From assembly GCA_021372535.1 (NCBI GenBank), contig JAJFUH010000018.1, positions 1 to 64,000 on the forward strand: a stretch of 64,000 bases of DNA. Reading direction: 5' to 3'. This stretch comes from a bacterium (GTDB lineage: Bacteria; Latescibacterota; Latescibacteria; Latescibacterales; Latescibacteraceae). The position numbers and the translations under genes are program-made. Positions 9,908 through 20,094 of the stretch are shown here, piece by piece. Each line of letters opens with the position of its first letter. The first letter of the stretch is position 1. The notes below the pieces were generated by a model, which saw only the letters and a list, made by a program, of their open reading frames with translations, did not search any database and was not told the origin of the DNA.

Positions 9908-10834
9908 GTGGCCCAGGGTATCGGAGTTCGATACAGCGAGCAGGGAGTCCGTCTCCTCAGCGTCGTTCGGAGTGACAAAAGCCTGAAGATAACCGGCCTT
10001 GCTGTCGGTCCCCCGGAGGAAACACTGGATTCGTTCATGAATTCAGACATCGTTGCTTCCGGAAATGTGTCGGTAACCATCGGTCTCGCTCCGGGAAATT
10101 TCGTTTCTTCCTCCATGATGAAGGAAGAAGGAATGACCAGCCAGGATATGAAGAAACACCTCAAATGGGAAATTGAAAAAAAGATACTTTCAGGTCTTTC
10201 CGACTACATCCTTGACTATTTTATCACCGACGGTATCGGATGTGTTTTTGCGGGAAGACGCGAGCTCATCGAGAAGGAGAAATCGCTCTTTTCCGGTGTA
10301 CGGCCATCCATCGCGAATATATATACCGATGTCGAGACGGTGGCTCTCTATAACGGGAGCGAAGGCGCCGGCGAGGTCGGAAATGACACCATGATGGTTG
10401 TCTCGGTGGAGGCGGAAGGCATATCGTCTCTTGTCATCGATCGGGGCGCCCTGGTCGGAATGGATTCATTTCCGGTTCAGGAACAGGAGCTGGCGAAAAT
10501 TCTTCCCTGCCTTGACAGCGGGGGAATGAATGCCATGACACAGACTGTGGCAATCCGTCTTTCGGGTTATATCGAGCAATCGCTGCAGAGGCTTACATCG
10601 TATGGTGATTTCAAGGACAAACCGACCCTGAATCAGCTGGTACTTTCGGGGGGCGGAGCATATTGCGGAAATCTTGCCGGGGTTATCAGCCAGAAGACCG
10701 GTATTCCGGTGACTGTTTCCAATCCGCTCAAGGAGCGTTTAACCGAGGTTCCGGAGAGTCAGGAGGAACTTGTGCAGATGAGTGCGGCGTTTACGAGCTG
10801 TTACGGGCTGGCGCTCAGGGCATTGGAGGACTGA
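9908..10834 (+). CDS. PilM-like actin-fold assembly ATPase
   Basis: The 308-aa product resembles PilM/GspL cytoplasmic proteins: an actin-like fold with a phosphate-binding start (GIGVRYSEQGVRLLSV), the segment DMKKHLKWEIEKKI typical of the PilM subdomain that contacts the pilus base, and LSGGGAYCGNLAGVI near the end. PilM binds the N-terminus of PilN in type IV pilus and type II secretion inner-membrane platforms. The GTG at 9908 is preceded by GGGAGG 7 bases upstream; the ATG at 9893 overlaps that site and is less likely. The PilN/O-like gene follows after 4 bases. No pilin, PilQ or motor ATPase gene lies in the window. Confidence 0.75.
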   Translation: MAQGIGVRYSEQGVRLLSVVRSDKSLKITGLAVGPPEETLDSFMNSDIVASGNVSVTIGLAPGNFVSSSMMKEEGMTSQDMKKHLKWEIEKKILSGLSDYILDYFITDGIGCVFAGRRELIEKEKSLFSGVRPSIANIYTDVETVALYNGSEGAGEVGNDTMMVVSVEAEGISSLVIDRGALVGMDSFPVQEQELAKILPCLDSGGMNAMTQTVAIRLSGYIEQSLQRLTSYGDFKDKPTLNQLVLSGGGAYCGNLAGVISQKTGIPVTVSNPLKERLTEVPESQEELVQMSAAFTSCYGLALRALED

Positions 10835-10838
10835 AACC

Positions 10839-11717
10839 ATGATGAAAATCAATTTATCCGGCGAACAGGACAATAAAAAGAACAGCCAGACTACCGTTGC
10901 CCAGTCTCCGGGCGAAGCTGCTCCGCTCAGCCAGCCTCCACCCGTGGAAGAAGAGAAACCCGAAATAATCGTGAAGGAAAGGAAAAAAGTCCCGACCCCT
11001 CTGCTGATTGTTCTCCTGATTGTTCTCGTGGCGGCCGGAGGGTATCTCAAACGTGATTTTATCATGAGCCTGATACCCAAGAAGTCACCGGTAGTGGAAC
11101 CTGTCGCCCCGCCGCCGCCTCCTCCTCCCAAAAAGGAGGTTGTCGAGAAAGAACCCGATCCGACGTTTGTCGTTCTCAACAGGATTGCCGAGGCTGTTCC
11201 GCCCCGTCTCTGGCTGACTTCGGCGGTTATCAAGTCTGACGGAACATACCAGATCAAGGGTTTCTCGTTTTCCTACCAGCCGATGACCGATATGGTCTCC
11301 GCGCTCGAGGGAAAAGGAACGGTGGCTGCAAAGAATATTCCCGCTATGTCAAAGTCATCGGAGACTGTGTACCAGTTCGGTATCGACGGGAATATCGCCG
11401 GAATCAAGACACCTGAAATTCTCGATAACGTTCCAACCGATGATCTTGTCGCCGCCGCAAATACGGTCAAGGGCAGCGAAAAGGAATTCGGCGTCAAATT
11501 TTCACGGCTGCCGAAAAGCGGCCAGACATATACCGACAAGGATGTGCCTTTCACTCTCGAAGGGTCGTACGAAGGTTTGAAGAAAGTCATTTCGGTACTC
11601 TGTCCCGAGGGCGGGAAAACACGTGTTTTCAATCTCATGATAACTCCGTCCGCGCCCGGTGGCTCCTTTGACAGGGTGAAAGCGTCATTTTCCCTCAAAC
11701 AGGTTTCAGCGATCTGA
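10839..11717 (+). CDS. PilN/PilO-like inner-membrane platform protein
   Basis: The 292-aa product has a Pro-rich cytoplasmic N-terminus (about 1-46), one membrane segment (about 47-65), a second proline run (PPPPPPP) and a periplasmic domain. The layout and position directly after the PilM-like gene suggest a PilN- or PilO-like bitopic protein. The N-terminus starts MMKINLSG, like the PilN motif that docks on PilM. A region beginning FVVLNRIAEAVPPRLWLT looks like the PilN Fimbrial-assembly domain, and a later part (near SRLPKSGQTY) is PilO-like. The start at 10839 follows a GGAGGA site. A single protein covering both PilN and PilO roles is inference. Confidence 0.6.
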   Translation: MMKINLSGEQDNKKNSQTTVAQSPGEAAPLSQPPPVEEEKPEIIVKERKKVPTPLLIVLLIVLVAAGGYLKRDFIMSLIPKKSPVVEPVAPPPPPPPKKEVVEKEPDPTFVVLNRIAEAVPPRLWLTSAVIKSDGTYQIKGFSFSYQPMTDMVSALEGKGTVAAKNIPAMSKSSETVYQFGIDGNIAGIKTPEILDNVPTDDLVAAANTVKGSEKEFGVKFSRLPKSGQTYTDKDVPFTLEGSYEGLKKVISVLCPEGGKTRVFNLMITPSAPGGSFDRVKASFSLKQVSAI

Positions 11718-11718
11718 T

Positions 11719-12264
11719 ATGCTCAGAGTGATCGGGGGACAGTTTAGGGGAAGAAAAATCAGGGCTCCTGAAGGGCTTGCCACCCGGCCTGTACTGGGGA
11801 GGGTTCGAGAAGCCCTTTTTAATGTCATCGGGGGAGTTGAAGGTTTCAGGGTTCTCGATCTTTATGCTGGAACAGGGGCTGTCGGCATCGAGGCGCTTTC
11901 ACGGGGGGCGGAATCGGCGGTGTTTGTGGATTCCGGATTCAAACAGTGCCGGATAATAAGCGAAAACCTTACCCTTTTAGGCGTTTCCGCCGAGGTGATT
12001 CATCTTCAGGCTGACCGCGCTATCGGGAAGTTACGGGAAGCGGGCAGCCGATTCGATTTTATCTTTGCTGATCCACCCTACGAACACGGGCTTGGTGTGA
12101 TAACCCTCGATGCGGTGGACAAGGGCGGCATCCTCGCCGTTCATGGCATCATGGCGCTGACCGTTCGCCATAACGAAGAAATTCCCGGTGCATCCGGAGC
12201 TTTAAAACAGATTTTCAACCGCCGTTACGGAGATACCCGTCTTGTCATTTTTACGCCGGAATGA
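11719..12264 (+). CDS. rsmD: 16S rRNA (guanine(966)-N2)-methyltransferase RsmD
   Basis: The 181-aa product opens with the RsmD signature MLRVIGGQFRGRKI and RPVLGRVREALFN, has the SAM-binding motif DLYAGTGAVGIEALSRG and the catalytic FADPPY motif. RsmD methylates G966 of 16S rRNA on the assembled 30S subunit. Length is normal for the family. Its ATG lies one base after the stop of the PilN/O-like gene, so they may be cotranscribed. coaD follows 127 bases downstream, a common rsmD-coaD pairing. Confidence 0.93.
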   Translation: MLRVIGGQFRGRKIRAPEGLATRPVLGRVREALFNVIGGVEGFRVLDLYAGTGAVGIEALSRGAESAVFVDSGFKQCRIISENLTLLGVSAEVIHLQADRAIGKLREAGSRFDFIFADPPYEHGLGVITLDAVDKGGILAVHGIMALTVRHNEEIPGASGALKQIFNRRYGDTRLVIFTPE

Positions 12265-12391
12265 CAGGAAAGAGCGAAGGGGCAAAGAGTCAGAGGGACT
12301 GAGGGACAAAGAGAATTTTTTAAAGAAGATCGTTTGAACCGGTATTCACCGGAGTTTTTTAGTGTATTTTTGACATGGAGGTACCGTCGTC

Positions 12392-12889
12392 GTGAGAATA
12401 GCGTTATATCCGGGGACTTTTGATCCTATTACCAAAGGGCACATGGATGTGGTTTCGCGGGCTGTGCGAATTTTCGACAGGCTTGTGATCGGTGTTGCAT
12501 CCAATCCTTTAAAACAGCCGTTTTTCAGTTTCGAGGAGCGGATCGATCTTGTGAAGCAGGTAATTCATGAAGAATACGATACTGAACACATAGAGGTGAT
12601 CGGCTTCGAATGCCTGACTGTCGATCTTGCCCGGAAAGTGGGAGCGACCGCGCTCATCCGCGGCCTGCGCGCGGTGACGGACTTCGAATACGAGCTCCAG
12701 ATCGCCCTGACCAACCGTAATCTCGCCCGGGATATCGAGAGTGTTTTTCTCATGCCCTCGGTCGAGTACATATACCTTAATTCCTCTGTTGTCAAGGAAG
12801 TCGCCAAACATGGCGGCGATATAAGCGATTTCGTTCATGACATTGTGGGAAAAAAGCTCCGGACATATTTTAACAAAAAGAAATGCTGA
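12392..12889 (+). CDS. coaD: phosphopantetheine adenylyltransferase
   Basis: The 165-aa product is full-length CoaD, which joins ATP and 4'-phosphopantetheine to form dephospho-CoA, the penultimate step of coenzyme A synthesis. Visible motifs are the nucleotidyltransferase PGTFDPITKGHMD, the segment LIRGLRAVTDFEYE and the C-terminal YLNSSVVKEVAKHGG. The start codon is GTG at 12392, with GGAGGT 9 bases before it. Confidence 0.96.
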   Translation: MRIALYPGTFDPITKGHMDVVSRAVRIFDRLVIGVASNPLKQPFFSFEERIDLVKQVIHEEYDTEHIEVIGFECLTVDLARKVGATALIRGLRAVTDFEYELQIALTNRNLARDIESVFLMPSVEYIYLNSSVVKEVAKHGGDISDFVHDIVGKKLRTYFNKKKC

Positions 12890-12925
12890 ACCGGATTCCG
12901 TATCTATTAAGAGATTTAAGAGGGC

Positions 12926-13053
12926 GGTGAAAAAGTGTCTTTTTCCCACGCCCGATAATGAAATGTATTGTTTTGTTGCTGTCAAGGGCATGTAAATCGG
13001 CACTTCGTGCCGACCCTTGACAGCCAAAATTCAGACATGTAGAGTTTTTCACC
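12926..13053. repeat. large imperfect stem-loop in the coaD-glcD gap
   Basis: GGTGAAAAA (12926-12934) can pair with TTTTTCACC (13045-13053). Inside, GCTGTCAAGGG (12978-12988) pairs with CCCTTGACAGC (13014-13024), and TCGGCAC (12997-13003) with GTGCCGA (13007-13013). There is no T-run, so a simple terminator is unlikely. It looks like a mobile or REP-like palindrome. The rest of the 330-base gap contains a short shared repeat and no gene. Confidence 0.5.
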
Positions 13054-13064
13054 ACGCTTTTAAA

Positions 13065-13086
13065 TAGAACGCGGATTTTCGCGGAT
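13065..13086. repeat. dispersed short repeat, copy 1 (AACGCGGATTTTCGCGGAT core)
   Basis: The 22 bases starting TAGAACGCGG recur exactly at 14643-14664, on the other side of the glcD-like gene. Both copies are intergenic. Confidence 0.6.
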
Positions 13087-13218
13087 TAGTTTTTCATAAT
13101 TTTAAAGATGTGGTCGATTAATTGTCACTGAAGGGTAGTATTAATAATATTTTATGTGTCTTTATGGTTAAATAGTATCATGAATAATCCGAATATGTGT
13201 TTTCTTGTGTGAGCCCCG

Positions 13219-14601
13219 ATGATACCAGCCGATGTGATTCAGAAATTACGCAATATTCTCGGGCCGGAACAGGTTGTTACCGATCCCGATGAGCTCATTG
13301 CCTATTCATACGATGCCCAGCCCTCAAAAGCCGTTCCCGATGCGATGGTGCTCGTAACCGGCACGAACGATACGGCATTGGTGGCACAGCTCTGCGCCGA
13401 ACGCTCCATACCCGTGGTTGCCCGCGGAGCGGGTAGCGGTCAGACCGGCGGCTCGATCCCCGTCCGCGGGGGTGTGGTCATCAACACGGAGCGGATGAAC
13501 CGTATCATCCGTATCAGCGAGGAAGACCGCCTCGGTTACCTCGAACCGGGAGTCATAACCGGCGATTTCCAGAAAGCTGCTGCCCGTAAAGGACTATTTT
13601 ATCCGCCAGAACCGGCATCCGCGCATTTTTCGACAATCGGCGGGAATGTCGCCGAATCGGCGGGCGGGCTCGGCTGCGTGAAGTACGGGCTCACGAAGCA
13701 CTTCGTCGCCGGGCTCGTTTTTGTCACGGCTCGGGGAGATATTGTCAGAACCGGCGTCTACACCGACCGTGAGTCGCCGTTCGATGTCGGTGCTACCCTT
13801 ATCGGCTCCGAAGGAACGCTCGGTATCATCACCGAGGTTGCAGTCCGGCTCATCCCGCTGCCCGAAAGCAGGATAACCGTGCTCGCGCTCTACAGGTCGC
13901 TCATGGAAACCGCGCGGGCTTCGAATGCGGCGCTTCTGTCCGGTGTCCGGCCCTCGGTTCTCGAGTTCATGGACAGAAGCTGCATCGACACCGTGCTCGA
14001 ATATGCCGAAATGACAGTGCCCGATGAAACGGGGGCGCTGCTCATTGCCGAACTGGACGGCGACAAGGAGGAGATTGCGCTCGGGCACGAGGTTCTGCTC
14101 GAAGCGCTCGGCCGTTTTAACCCGCTCGATCTGAAGAGCGCAAAAACCTCGAAAGACCGTGAAGCGCTCTGGAAGCTCAGAACATCGCTCTCACCGGCTA
14201 TCGCGAAGATCGCTCCGCTCAAGTTCAACGAGGATATCTGCGTACCCCTGTCGCGAATCCCCGATATGGCTTCGTTTGTCGAGGAACTCGGCAGGAGGAG
14301 AGATGTCAAGGTGGTTACCTTCGGGCATTCGGGCGACGGGAACCTCCATATCAATTTCATGACCCACTGGAAGAAGCCGGACGAGATAGCCCGTGTCGAG
14401 GAAGCGATTGTCGATCTGTTCCGCGAGACAGTCCGTGTAGGCGGGACGCTGTCCGGGGAACACGGTATCGGAATCACCAAGCGCCCCTATCTGGGAATCG
14501 AGCTCGACGAGGCGACCATGGATTTCGAAAAGAGGGTCAAACGTGCCTATGATCCGGACGATATACTGAATCCGGGGAAGATATTCCCGGAATGTCGTTA
14601 A
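13219..14601 (+). CDS. FAD-linked oxidase, GlcD / D-2-hydroxyacid dehydrogenase type
   Basis: The 460-aa product matches the GlcD/D-lactate dehydrogenase family. The FAD-binding (PCMH) half carries VVARGAGSGQTGGSIP, FYPPEPASAHFSTIGGNVAE and LIGSEGTLGIITE. The C-terminal cap half carries VVTFGHSGDGNLHINFM and SGEHGIGITKRPYL. Such enzymes oxidise D-2-hydroxy acids such as glycolate, D-lactate or D-2-hydroxyglutarate. No partner FeS subunit (GlcE/GlcF-like) is adjacent, so substrate and electron acceptor cannot be fixed. It stands alone between repeat-containing gaps. Confidence 0.88.
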   Translation: MIPADVIQKLRNILGPEQVVTDPDELIAYSYDAQPSKAVPDAMVLVTGTNDTALVAQLCAERSIPVVARGAGSGQTGGSIPVRGGVVINTERMNRIIRISEEDRLGYLEPGVITGDFQKAAARKGLFYPPEPASAHFSTIGGNVAESAGGLGCVKYGLTKHFVAGLVFVTARGDIVRTGVYTDRESPFDVGATLIGSEGTLGIITEVAVRLIPLPESRITVLALYRSLMETARASNAALLSGVRPSVLEFMDRSCIDTVLEYAEMTVPDETGALLIAELDGDKEEIALGHEVLLEALGRFNPLDLKSAKTSKDREALWKLRTSLSPAIAKIAPLKFNEDICVPLSRIPDMASFVEELGRRRDVKVVTFGHSGDGNLHINFMTHWKKPDEIARVEEAIVDLFRETVRVGGTLSGEHGIGITKRPYLGIELDEATMDFEKRVKRAYDPDDILNPGKIFPECR

Positions 14602-14642
14602 CATCCCGTATCATACGGAGCCCGATTTCTTTAAAAGATTTA

Positions 14643-14664
14643 TAGAACGCGGATTTTCGCGGAT
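14643..14664. repeat. dispersed short repeat, copy 2
   Basis: Identical over 22 bases to 13065-13086. The same 230-base gap also has a 36-base repeat at 14700-14735 resembling 60911-60946, and CTCCGTGTCTCCGTGGT at 14775-14791, which recurs at 57991-58007 and inverted at 57703-57719. Confidence 0.6.
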
Positions 14665-14835
14665 CGGGCGGATTGACGCGGATTTGTTTTTTTACCAATA
14701 ACTCTCATAACCATCATTGGTCAGAACGAAGGATGAAAAAGCATATTCAAATAAATAACAGCTTTTCTCCGTATCTCCGTGTCTCCGTGGTGAAATTGTT
14801 TAAGACTATTTTCAGATAAATCCGGGGTAATTGTT

Positions 14836-15894
14836 ATGAAAAAATGCATGGTTTTCGGGATACTACTCGTTTCGCTCACCGGATTTGCCTGTTCTCTGAT
14901 GGCAAACGAAGCCCCCGTGCGCGCTGTCGGGAAAACGATACAGCCCCGTGACGATGTTCCGGTACGGCTGGTTTCGGAAAATGTTCGAATAATGCTCAGC
15001 AGCAAAGGGGCTAGTGTACATTGTGAATTCAATCTTTTAAACGAGGGCCCGCCGGATACCGTTCAGGTTGGTTTCCCGCGAGGATGGGAAAGTGATTTTG
15101 ACTATTTCGGCGCCGGAACCTACGGGATGAATTTCAAGGTCACGACGCTGCCGGTTGACCCGAATTTCTCGGAAATCTCCGGCGAAGAAATGCCGTGGTG
15201 GAAAGTGTTCAGCGTGCCCTTCGATTCCACGGGCAAAAAAATTACCGTGTTCAATGACTATGCCATACGGGTCAATCCATTCGGTCTCAGTACCTTTTCG
15301 GACCTCTATTTCAAATATATCGTGAAAACGGGGGCATACTGGAAGGATACCATACAGGATGCCCAGTTCCGGATACGGCTGATAAACATTCCCTTCGACC
15401 AGATCACGAAGATTTCGCCGGAAGGATTCACCCTCGAAGGAGATACCGTTACATGGCATTTTACAGACTTCGAGCCGGTCGCGGACATTGAAATTTTCAT
15501 TATGAACGATGTGCGCTACGAACGCATGGTCGCCGCGAAAAAATTTCTCGAAGACAACCCGAACAGCGCTTTTGGACACTTCCTTCTCGGTACGGCGTAT
15601 TTTACAGAGGACATTCATAATCCCGGTTACGAGATATACGGCGGAGAAAAGTCGGAAAAAGAATTTCTGAAGGCCCTGGAGCTCGATCCTGATAACCTCG
15701 ATGCCCGCTGGTATCTCGCGGCGGTGTATCATATACGAAAACAGGAAGAGAAATCGAAAAAGCTCGTTGAAGAAATCATCGCGAAAAAACCCGATTATTA
15801 CTGTACCGACAAGCTTTATCCGGGGGTATATGATATTATGCCGTTTGGAAGCGCCCAGGGCTGGCTGGAGGAACTGAATAGAATGAATCGCTGA
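14836..15894 (+). CDS. exported DUF4424-like protein with C-terminal TPRs
   Basis: The 352-aa product starts with a signal peptide (about 1-23). Residues from about 40 to 220 have the features of DUF4424-like domains: a region beginning VRLVSENVRIMLSS, a NEGPPDTVQVGFP segment and a long beta-rich stretch. Residues from about 225 to the end are helical with TPR-like spacing (FGHFLLGTAYF, EFLKALELDPDNLDARWYLA). DUF4424 has no assigned activity. The protein is probably periplasmic or surface exposed. Neighbours do not suggest a role. Confidence 0.6.
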   Translation: MKKCMVFGILLVSLTGFACSLMANEAPVRAVGKTIQPRDDVPVRLVSENVRIMLSSKGASVHCEFNLLNEGPPDTVQVGFPRGWESDFDYFGAGTYGMNFKVTTLPVDPNFSEISGEEMPWWKVFSVPFDSTGKKITVFNDYAIRVNPFGLSTFSDLYFKYIVKTGAYWKDTIQDAQFRIRLINIPFDQITKISPEGFTLEGDTVTWHFTDFEPVADIEIFIMNDVRYERMVAAKKFLEDNPNSAFGHFLLGTAYFTEDIHNPGYEIYGGEKSEKEFLKALELDPDNLDARWYLAAVYHIRKQEEKSKKLVEEIIAKKPDYYCTDKLYPGVYDIMPFGSAQGWLEELNRMNR

Positions 15895-15994
15895 TACTGC
15901 TGCACGAATCATATATTATTTTGTATATTATCTAAATTATTATTACTTTTTCTGATATTCATACCTGAAACAGTGCAAACGCATAGGGAAAAGA

Positions 15995-17248
15995 ATGGGA
16001 CTCACACTTGCGGAAAAAATACTGAGCGCGCACGCCGACAACGAGGTTCACGCCGGTGAGCTCGCCATAATTACGGTCGATGTGTGCCTCACACAGGACG
16101 GTACGGGGCCGCTCGCAGTCCGTCAGCTCGAAAAACTCGGCATGATCAGGGCGGCTCATCCCGAAAGCACGGTGCTCTTTATCGATCACTCGGCGCCCGC
16201 GGCGCGCAAGGAGCTCGCGAACGACCACATGCTTCTCAGGGGTTTTGCCGAAAAGACCGGCGCCTGCCTGTCCGACATCGGGGACGGTGTCTGCCACCAG
16301 GTTATCAGCGAGGGCTGGCTCAAGCCGGGAGATGTGCTCATCGGCGCGGATTCGCACACCTGCACGGGCGGCGCGATGGCGGCGTTCTCGACCGGAATGG
16401 GCTCGACCGATGTCGCGGTCGGCATCGCCCTCGGAAAAACGTGGATGAAGGTTCCGGAGAGCATCAGGATCGATGTTTCGGGCTCATTCCCGAAAGGGGT
16501 GTATGCCAAGGACCTCATCCTCTCGCTCATCGGGCAGATCACCGCGGACGGGGCGACCTACAAGGCGCTCGAATTCGGGGGAAGCGCAATCGAGGCCATG
16601 CCGTACCACGAGCGAATGGTGCTCTCGAACATGGCGGTCGAAGCGGGCGCAAAAGCGGGGCTGATCGCCTCGGACTCTGTGACGAAGCGGTTTCTCGAAT
16701 CTCAGGGGCGCAGCGAAGATTATCGCGAGATAAGACCCGACCCCGATGCAGTCTACGAGCGTGTCATCGAAATGGATGTCTCGAACCTTGTCCCCATGGT
16801 GGCATACCCGCACCGTGTGGACAATGTCAGAACCATCGGCGAGGCAAAAGGCGAGAAAATCGACCAGGTTTTCATCGGCACCTGCACCAACGGCCGCCTC
16901 GAAGACCTCAGGATAGCGGCGGAGATTCTCAGGGGCAGAAAACGTCACCCGAAAACCCGTCTCATCGTCGTTCCCGCCTCGCGCACGATCTACGGTCAGG
17001 CGCTCGAAGAGGGGCTGCTTGCGGTTTTCAACGATGCAGGGGCATCCATCAACACACCGGGATGCGGTCCCTGCGTGGGCGTTCACCAGGGCATTCTCGG
17101 TGACGGCGAGAAATGCCTGTCCACGATGAACCGTAATTTCAAGGGACGGATGGGCAACCCGGAAAGCTTTATCTATCTTGCAAGCCCGGCAACCTGCGCT
17201 GCGAGCGCACTCACCGGAGAAATTTCAGATCCGCGGGAGGTTTTGTAA
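15995..17248 (+). CDS. leuC: aconitase-family hydro-lyase, large subunit (LeuC/HacA type)
   Basis: The 417-aa product is the archaeal-type short large subunit of the isopropylmalate isomerase/homoaconitase family. It shows DGTGPLAVRQLEKLG, IDHSAPA, GADSHTCTGGAMAAF and the [4Fe-4S] cysteines in IGTCTNGR and GCGPCVG. It isomerises a 2- or 3-hydroxy tricarboxylate-type substrate together with the small subunit encoded 1 base downstream. The icd gene in the same cluster could mean a role with isocitrate rather than leucine synthesis. No leuA or leuB is nearby, so the symbol marks the family, not a proven substrate. Confidence 0.85.
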   Translation: MGLTLAEKILSAHADNEVHAGELAIITVDVCLTQDGTGPLAVRQLEKLGMIRAAHPESTVLFIDHSAPAARKELANDHMLLRGFAEKTGACLSDIGDGVCHQVISEGWLKPGDVLIGADSHTCTGGAMAAFSTGMGSTDVAVGIALGKTWMKVPESIRIDVSGSFPKGVYAKDLILSLIGQITADGATYKALEFGGSAIEAMPYHERMVLSNMAVEAGAKAGLIASDSVTKRFLESQGRSEDYREIRPDPDAVYERVIEMDVSNLVPMVAYPHRVDNVRTIGEAKGEKIDQVFIGTCTNGRLEDLRIAAEILRGRKRHPKTRLIVVPASRTIYGQALEEGLLAVFNDAGASINTPGCGPCVGVHQGILGDGEKCLSTMNRNFKGRMGNPESFIYLASPATCAASALTGEISDPREVL

Positions 17249-17249
17249 T

Positions 17250-17747
17250 ATGACAATGAATGGAAAAGCATGGACATTCGGCGATAACATCTCGACAGAC
17301 CTCATCGCTCCCGGACGGCTCTTTCATCTCCGTTCAAACCTGCCGGAGCTGGCAAAACATGTGCTCGAGGACGCTGACCCGGAATTCGCCGCGAAGGTGC
17401 AGAAGGGTGATTTTGTCGTCGGAGGGAGCAACTTCGGGCTCGGCTCCTCGCGCGAGCATGCGCCGACTATCATAAAGCTTGCCGGTGTTTCCGCCGTGAT
17501 AGCGCAGTCGTTCGCGCGGATATTCTTCCGCAACGCCATCAATGTCGGGCTTCCGGTCATCCAGTGCGATACATCGGGGATCGAGGCCGGCGACGAGATC
17601 GAGGTCGACCTCGCCGAAGGCACGGTGAAAGACCTGACGAAGGGTTTCACCCTGACATTTCCGCCTCTGCCGGGGATCATGCGGACGATACTCGAGGACG
17701 GCGGTCTTGTGGCGCATCTCCAGAAGCACGGGGATTTTACGCTGTAA
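17250..17747 (+). CDS. leuD: aconitase-family hydro-lyase, small subunit (LeuD type)
   Basis: The 165-aa product is the swivel subunit of the preceding enzyme, with GDNISTDLIAPGR, the GSNFGLGSSREHAP motif that binds substrate, and QSFARIFFRNAINVGLP. The start at 17250 follows GGGAGG by 9 bases and the large-subunit stop by one base. The specificity loop, often Tyr-Leu-Arg-Thr in isopropylmalate isomerase, reads LFHLRS here (about residues 24-29). Substrate is therefore open: isopropylmalate, homocitrate, dimethylmalate or citrate-like acids are all possible. Confidence 0.85.
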   Translation: MTMNGKAWTFGDNISTDLIAPGRLFHLRSNLPELAKHVLEDADPEFAAKVQKGDFVVGGSNFGLGSSREHAPTIIKLAGVSAVIAQSFARIFFRNAINVGLPVIQCDTSGIEAGDEIEVDLAEGTVKDLTKGFTLTFPPLPGIMRTILEDGGLVAHLQKHGDFTL

Positions 17748-17823
17748 ATGAAAGAATATAATACTCAAACACTGTGTGTCGATGCTTATTTTATATTTTA
17801 CAATAACTTAAAGGAGTTTATGA

Positions 17824-19065
17824 GTGGACTACACCAGAATCGAACTTGAAAGCGGAGGAAAAACGATATCGGTCAGAAATGACCGGCTGAATGTTCCGAA
17901 CAATCCCGTAATACCGTTCATCGAGGGAGATGGCATCGGGCCCGATATCTGGAAAGCTTCGAGAAGGGTCCTCGATGCGGCCGTTGAAAAAGCGTATAAC
18001 GGAGAGAATAAAATTGCATGGGTGGAGATTCTGGCGGGCGAAAAAGCGTTTGAAAAAACCGGCGAATGGCTTCCCCGGGAAACGCTCGATGCCATCAGGC
18101 ATTTCGTCGTGGCAATAAAGGGCCCGCTCACTACCCCGGTAGGAGAGGGATTCCGCAGCCTCAACGTTACGATCAGGCAGAAGCTCGACCTTTACGCCTG
18201 TGTCAGGCCGGTACGCTATTTCAAGGGAACGCCGTCCCCCGTATGCGAGCCCGAAAAACTCGATGTGGTCATTTACCGTGAGAATACCGAAGATGTATAT
18301 GCGGGTATCGAGTGGCAGCGGGCTTCGGCGGAAGCGGTAAGCCTGATGGGTTTTCTCAAAAACAAGCTCGGAATCGAAATCAGGCCCGATTCAGGTATCG
18401 GTATAAAGCCAATCAGCGCCACCTGCTCAAAACGGCTGGTCCGGAAGGCGATTGAATACGCCATTGCGAACAAACGCGAATCGGTGACACTCGTCCACAA
18501 GGGTAACATCATGAAATACACCGAGGGCGCTTTCCGTGAATGGGGTTACGAGCTTGCCCGGGACGAATTTCCCCATGAGACCATAACCGAAGCCGAGGTA
18601 TATGAAAAATATGACGGTAAAACTCCCGAAGGCCGGATTCTGATAAAAGACCGTATCGCCGACTCCATGTTTCAGCAGATACTGTTACGGCCTGCCGAAT
18701 ACGATGTCATTGCGACGACCAATCTGAACGGCGATTACCTCTCCGACGCATGCGCCGCACAGGTTGGAGGTATCGGCATGGCGCCCGGAGCAAATATCGG
18801 GGATTCCATCGGAGTCTTCGAGGCAACCCACGGAACGGCGCCGAAATACCGCGGCAAGAACGCCGCCAATCCCTCTTCGCTGATCCTGTCCGGATGCCTG
18901 CTGCTCGAGTACATCGGCTGGCAGGCTGCCTCCGATCTCATATACAGGGCGCTCGAACAAGCCATCATACATAAAACGGTCACCTATGATCTCGAACGGC
19001 TCGTAAAAGGCGCGACAAAACTGTCGACCAGCGAATTCGCCGATGCCGTTATCGATGGAATGTAA
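17824..19065 (+). CDS. icd: isocitrate dehydrogenase, probably NADP-dependent
   Basis: The 413-aa product is a full-length homodimeric isocitrate dehydrogenase of the E. coli type. It shows [13 protein letters not shown], the substrate loop [20 protein letters not shown] with the regulatory-type Ser, [27 protein letters not shown], and [20 protein letters not shown]. It oxidises isocitrate to 2-oxoglutarate and CO2. The start is GTG at 17824 with AAGGAG 7 bases upstream; an ATG at 17820 is out of frame. It follows the leuC-leuD-like pair by 76 bases and precedes obg by 3. Confidence 0.93.
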   Translation: MDYTRIELESGGKTISVRNDRLNVPNNPVIPFIEGDGIGPDIWKASRRVLDAAVEKAYNGENKIAWVEILAGEKAFEKTGEWLPRETLDAIRHFVVAIKGPLTTPVGEGFRSLNVTIRQKLDLYACVRPVRYFKGTPSPVCEPEKLDVVIYRENTEDVYAGIEWQRASAEAVSLMGFLKNKLGIEIRPDSGIGIKPISATCSKRLVRKAIEYAIANKRESVTLVHKGNIMKYTEGAFREWGYELARDEFPHETITEAEVYEKYDGKTPEGRILIKDRIADSMFQQILLRPAEYDVIATTNLNGDYLSDACAAQVGGIGMAPGANIGDSIGVFEATHGTAPKYRGKNAANPSSLILSGCLLLEYIGWQAASDLIYRALEQAIIHKTVTYDLERLVKGATKLSTSEFADAVIDGM

Positions 19066-20064
<999 letters not shown>

Positions 20065-20094
20065 TAGCAGGAACAGCAGGCGGTTTTTGAATTT

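Noticed and set aside
14700-14800. Hidden gene in the GlcD-DUF4424 gap
   Set aside because: The stretch matches shared repeats rather than coding sequence.
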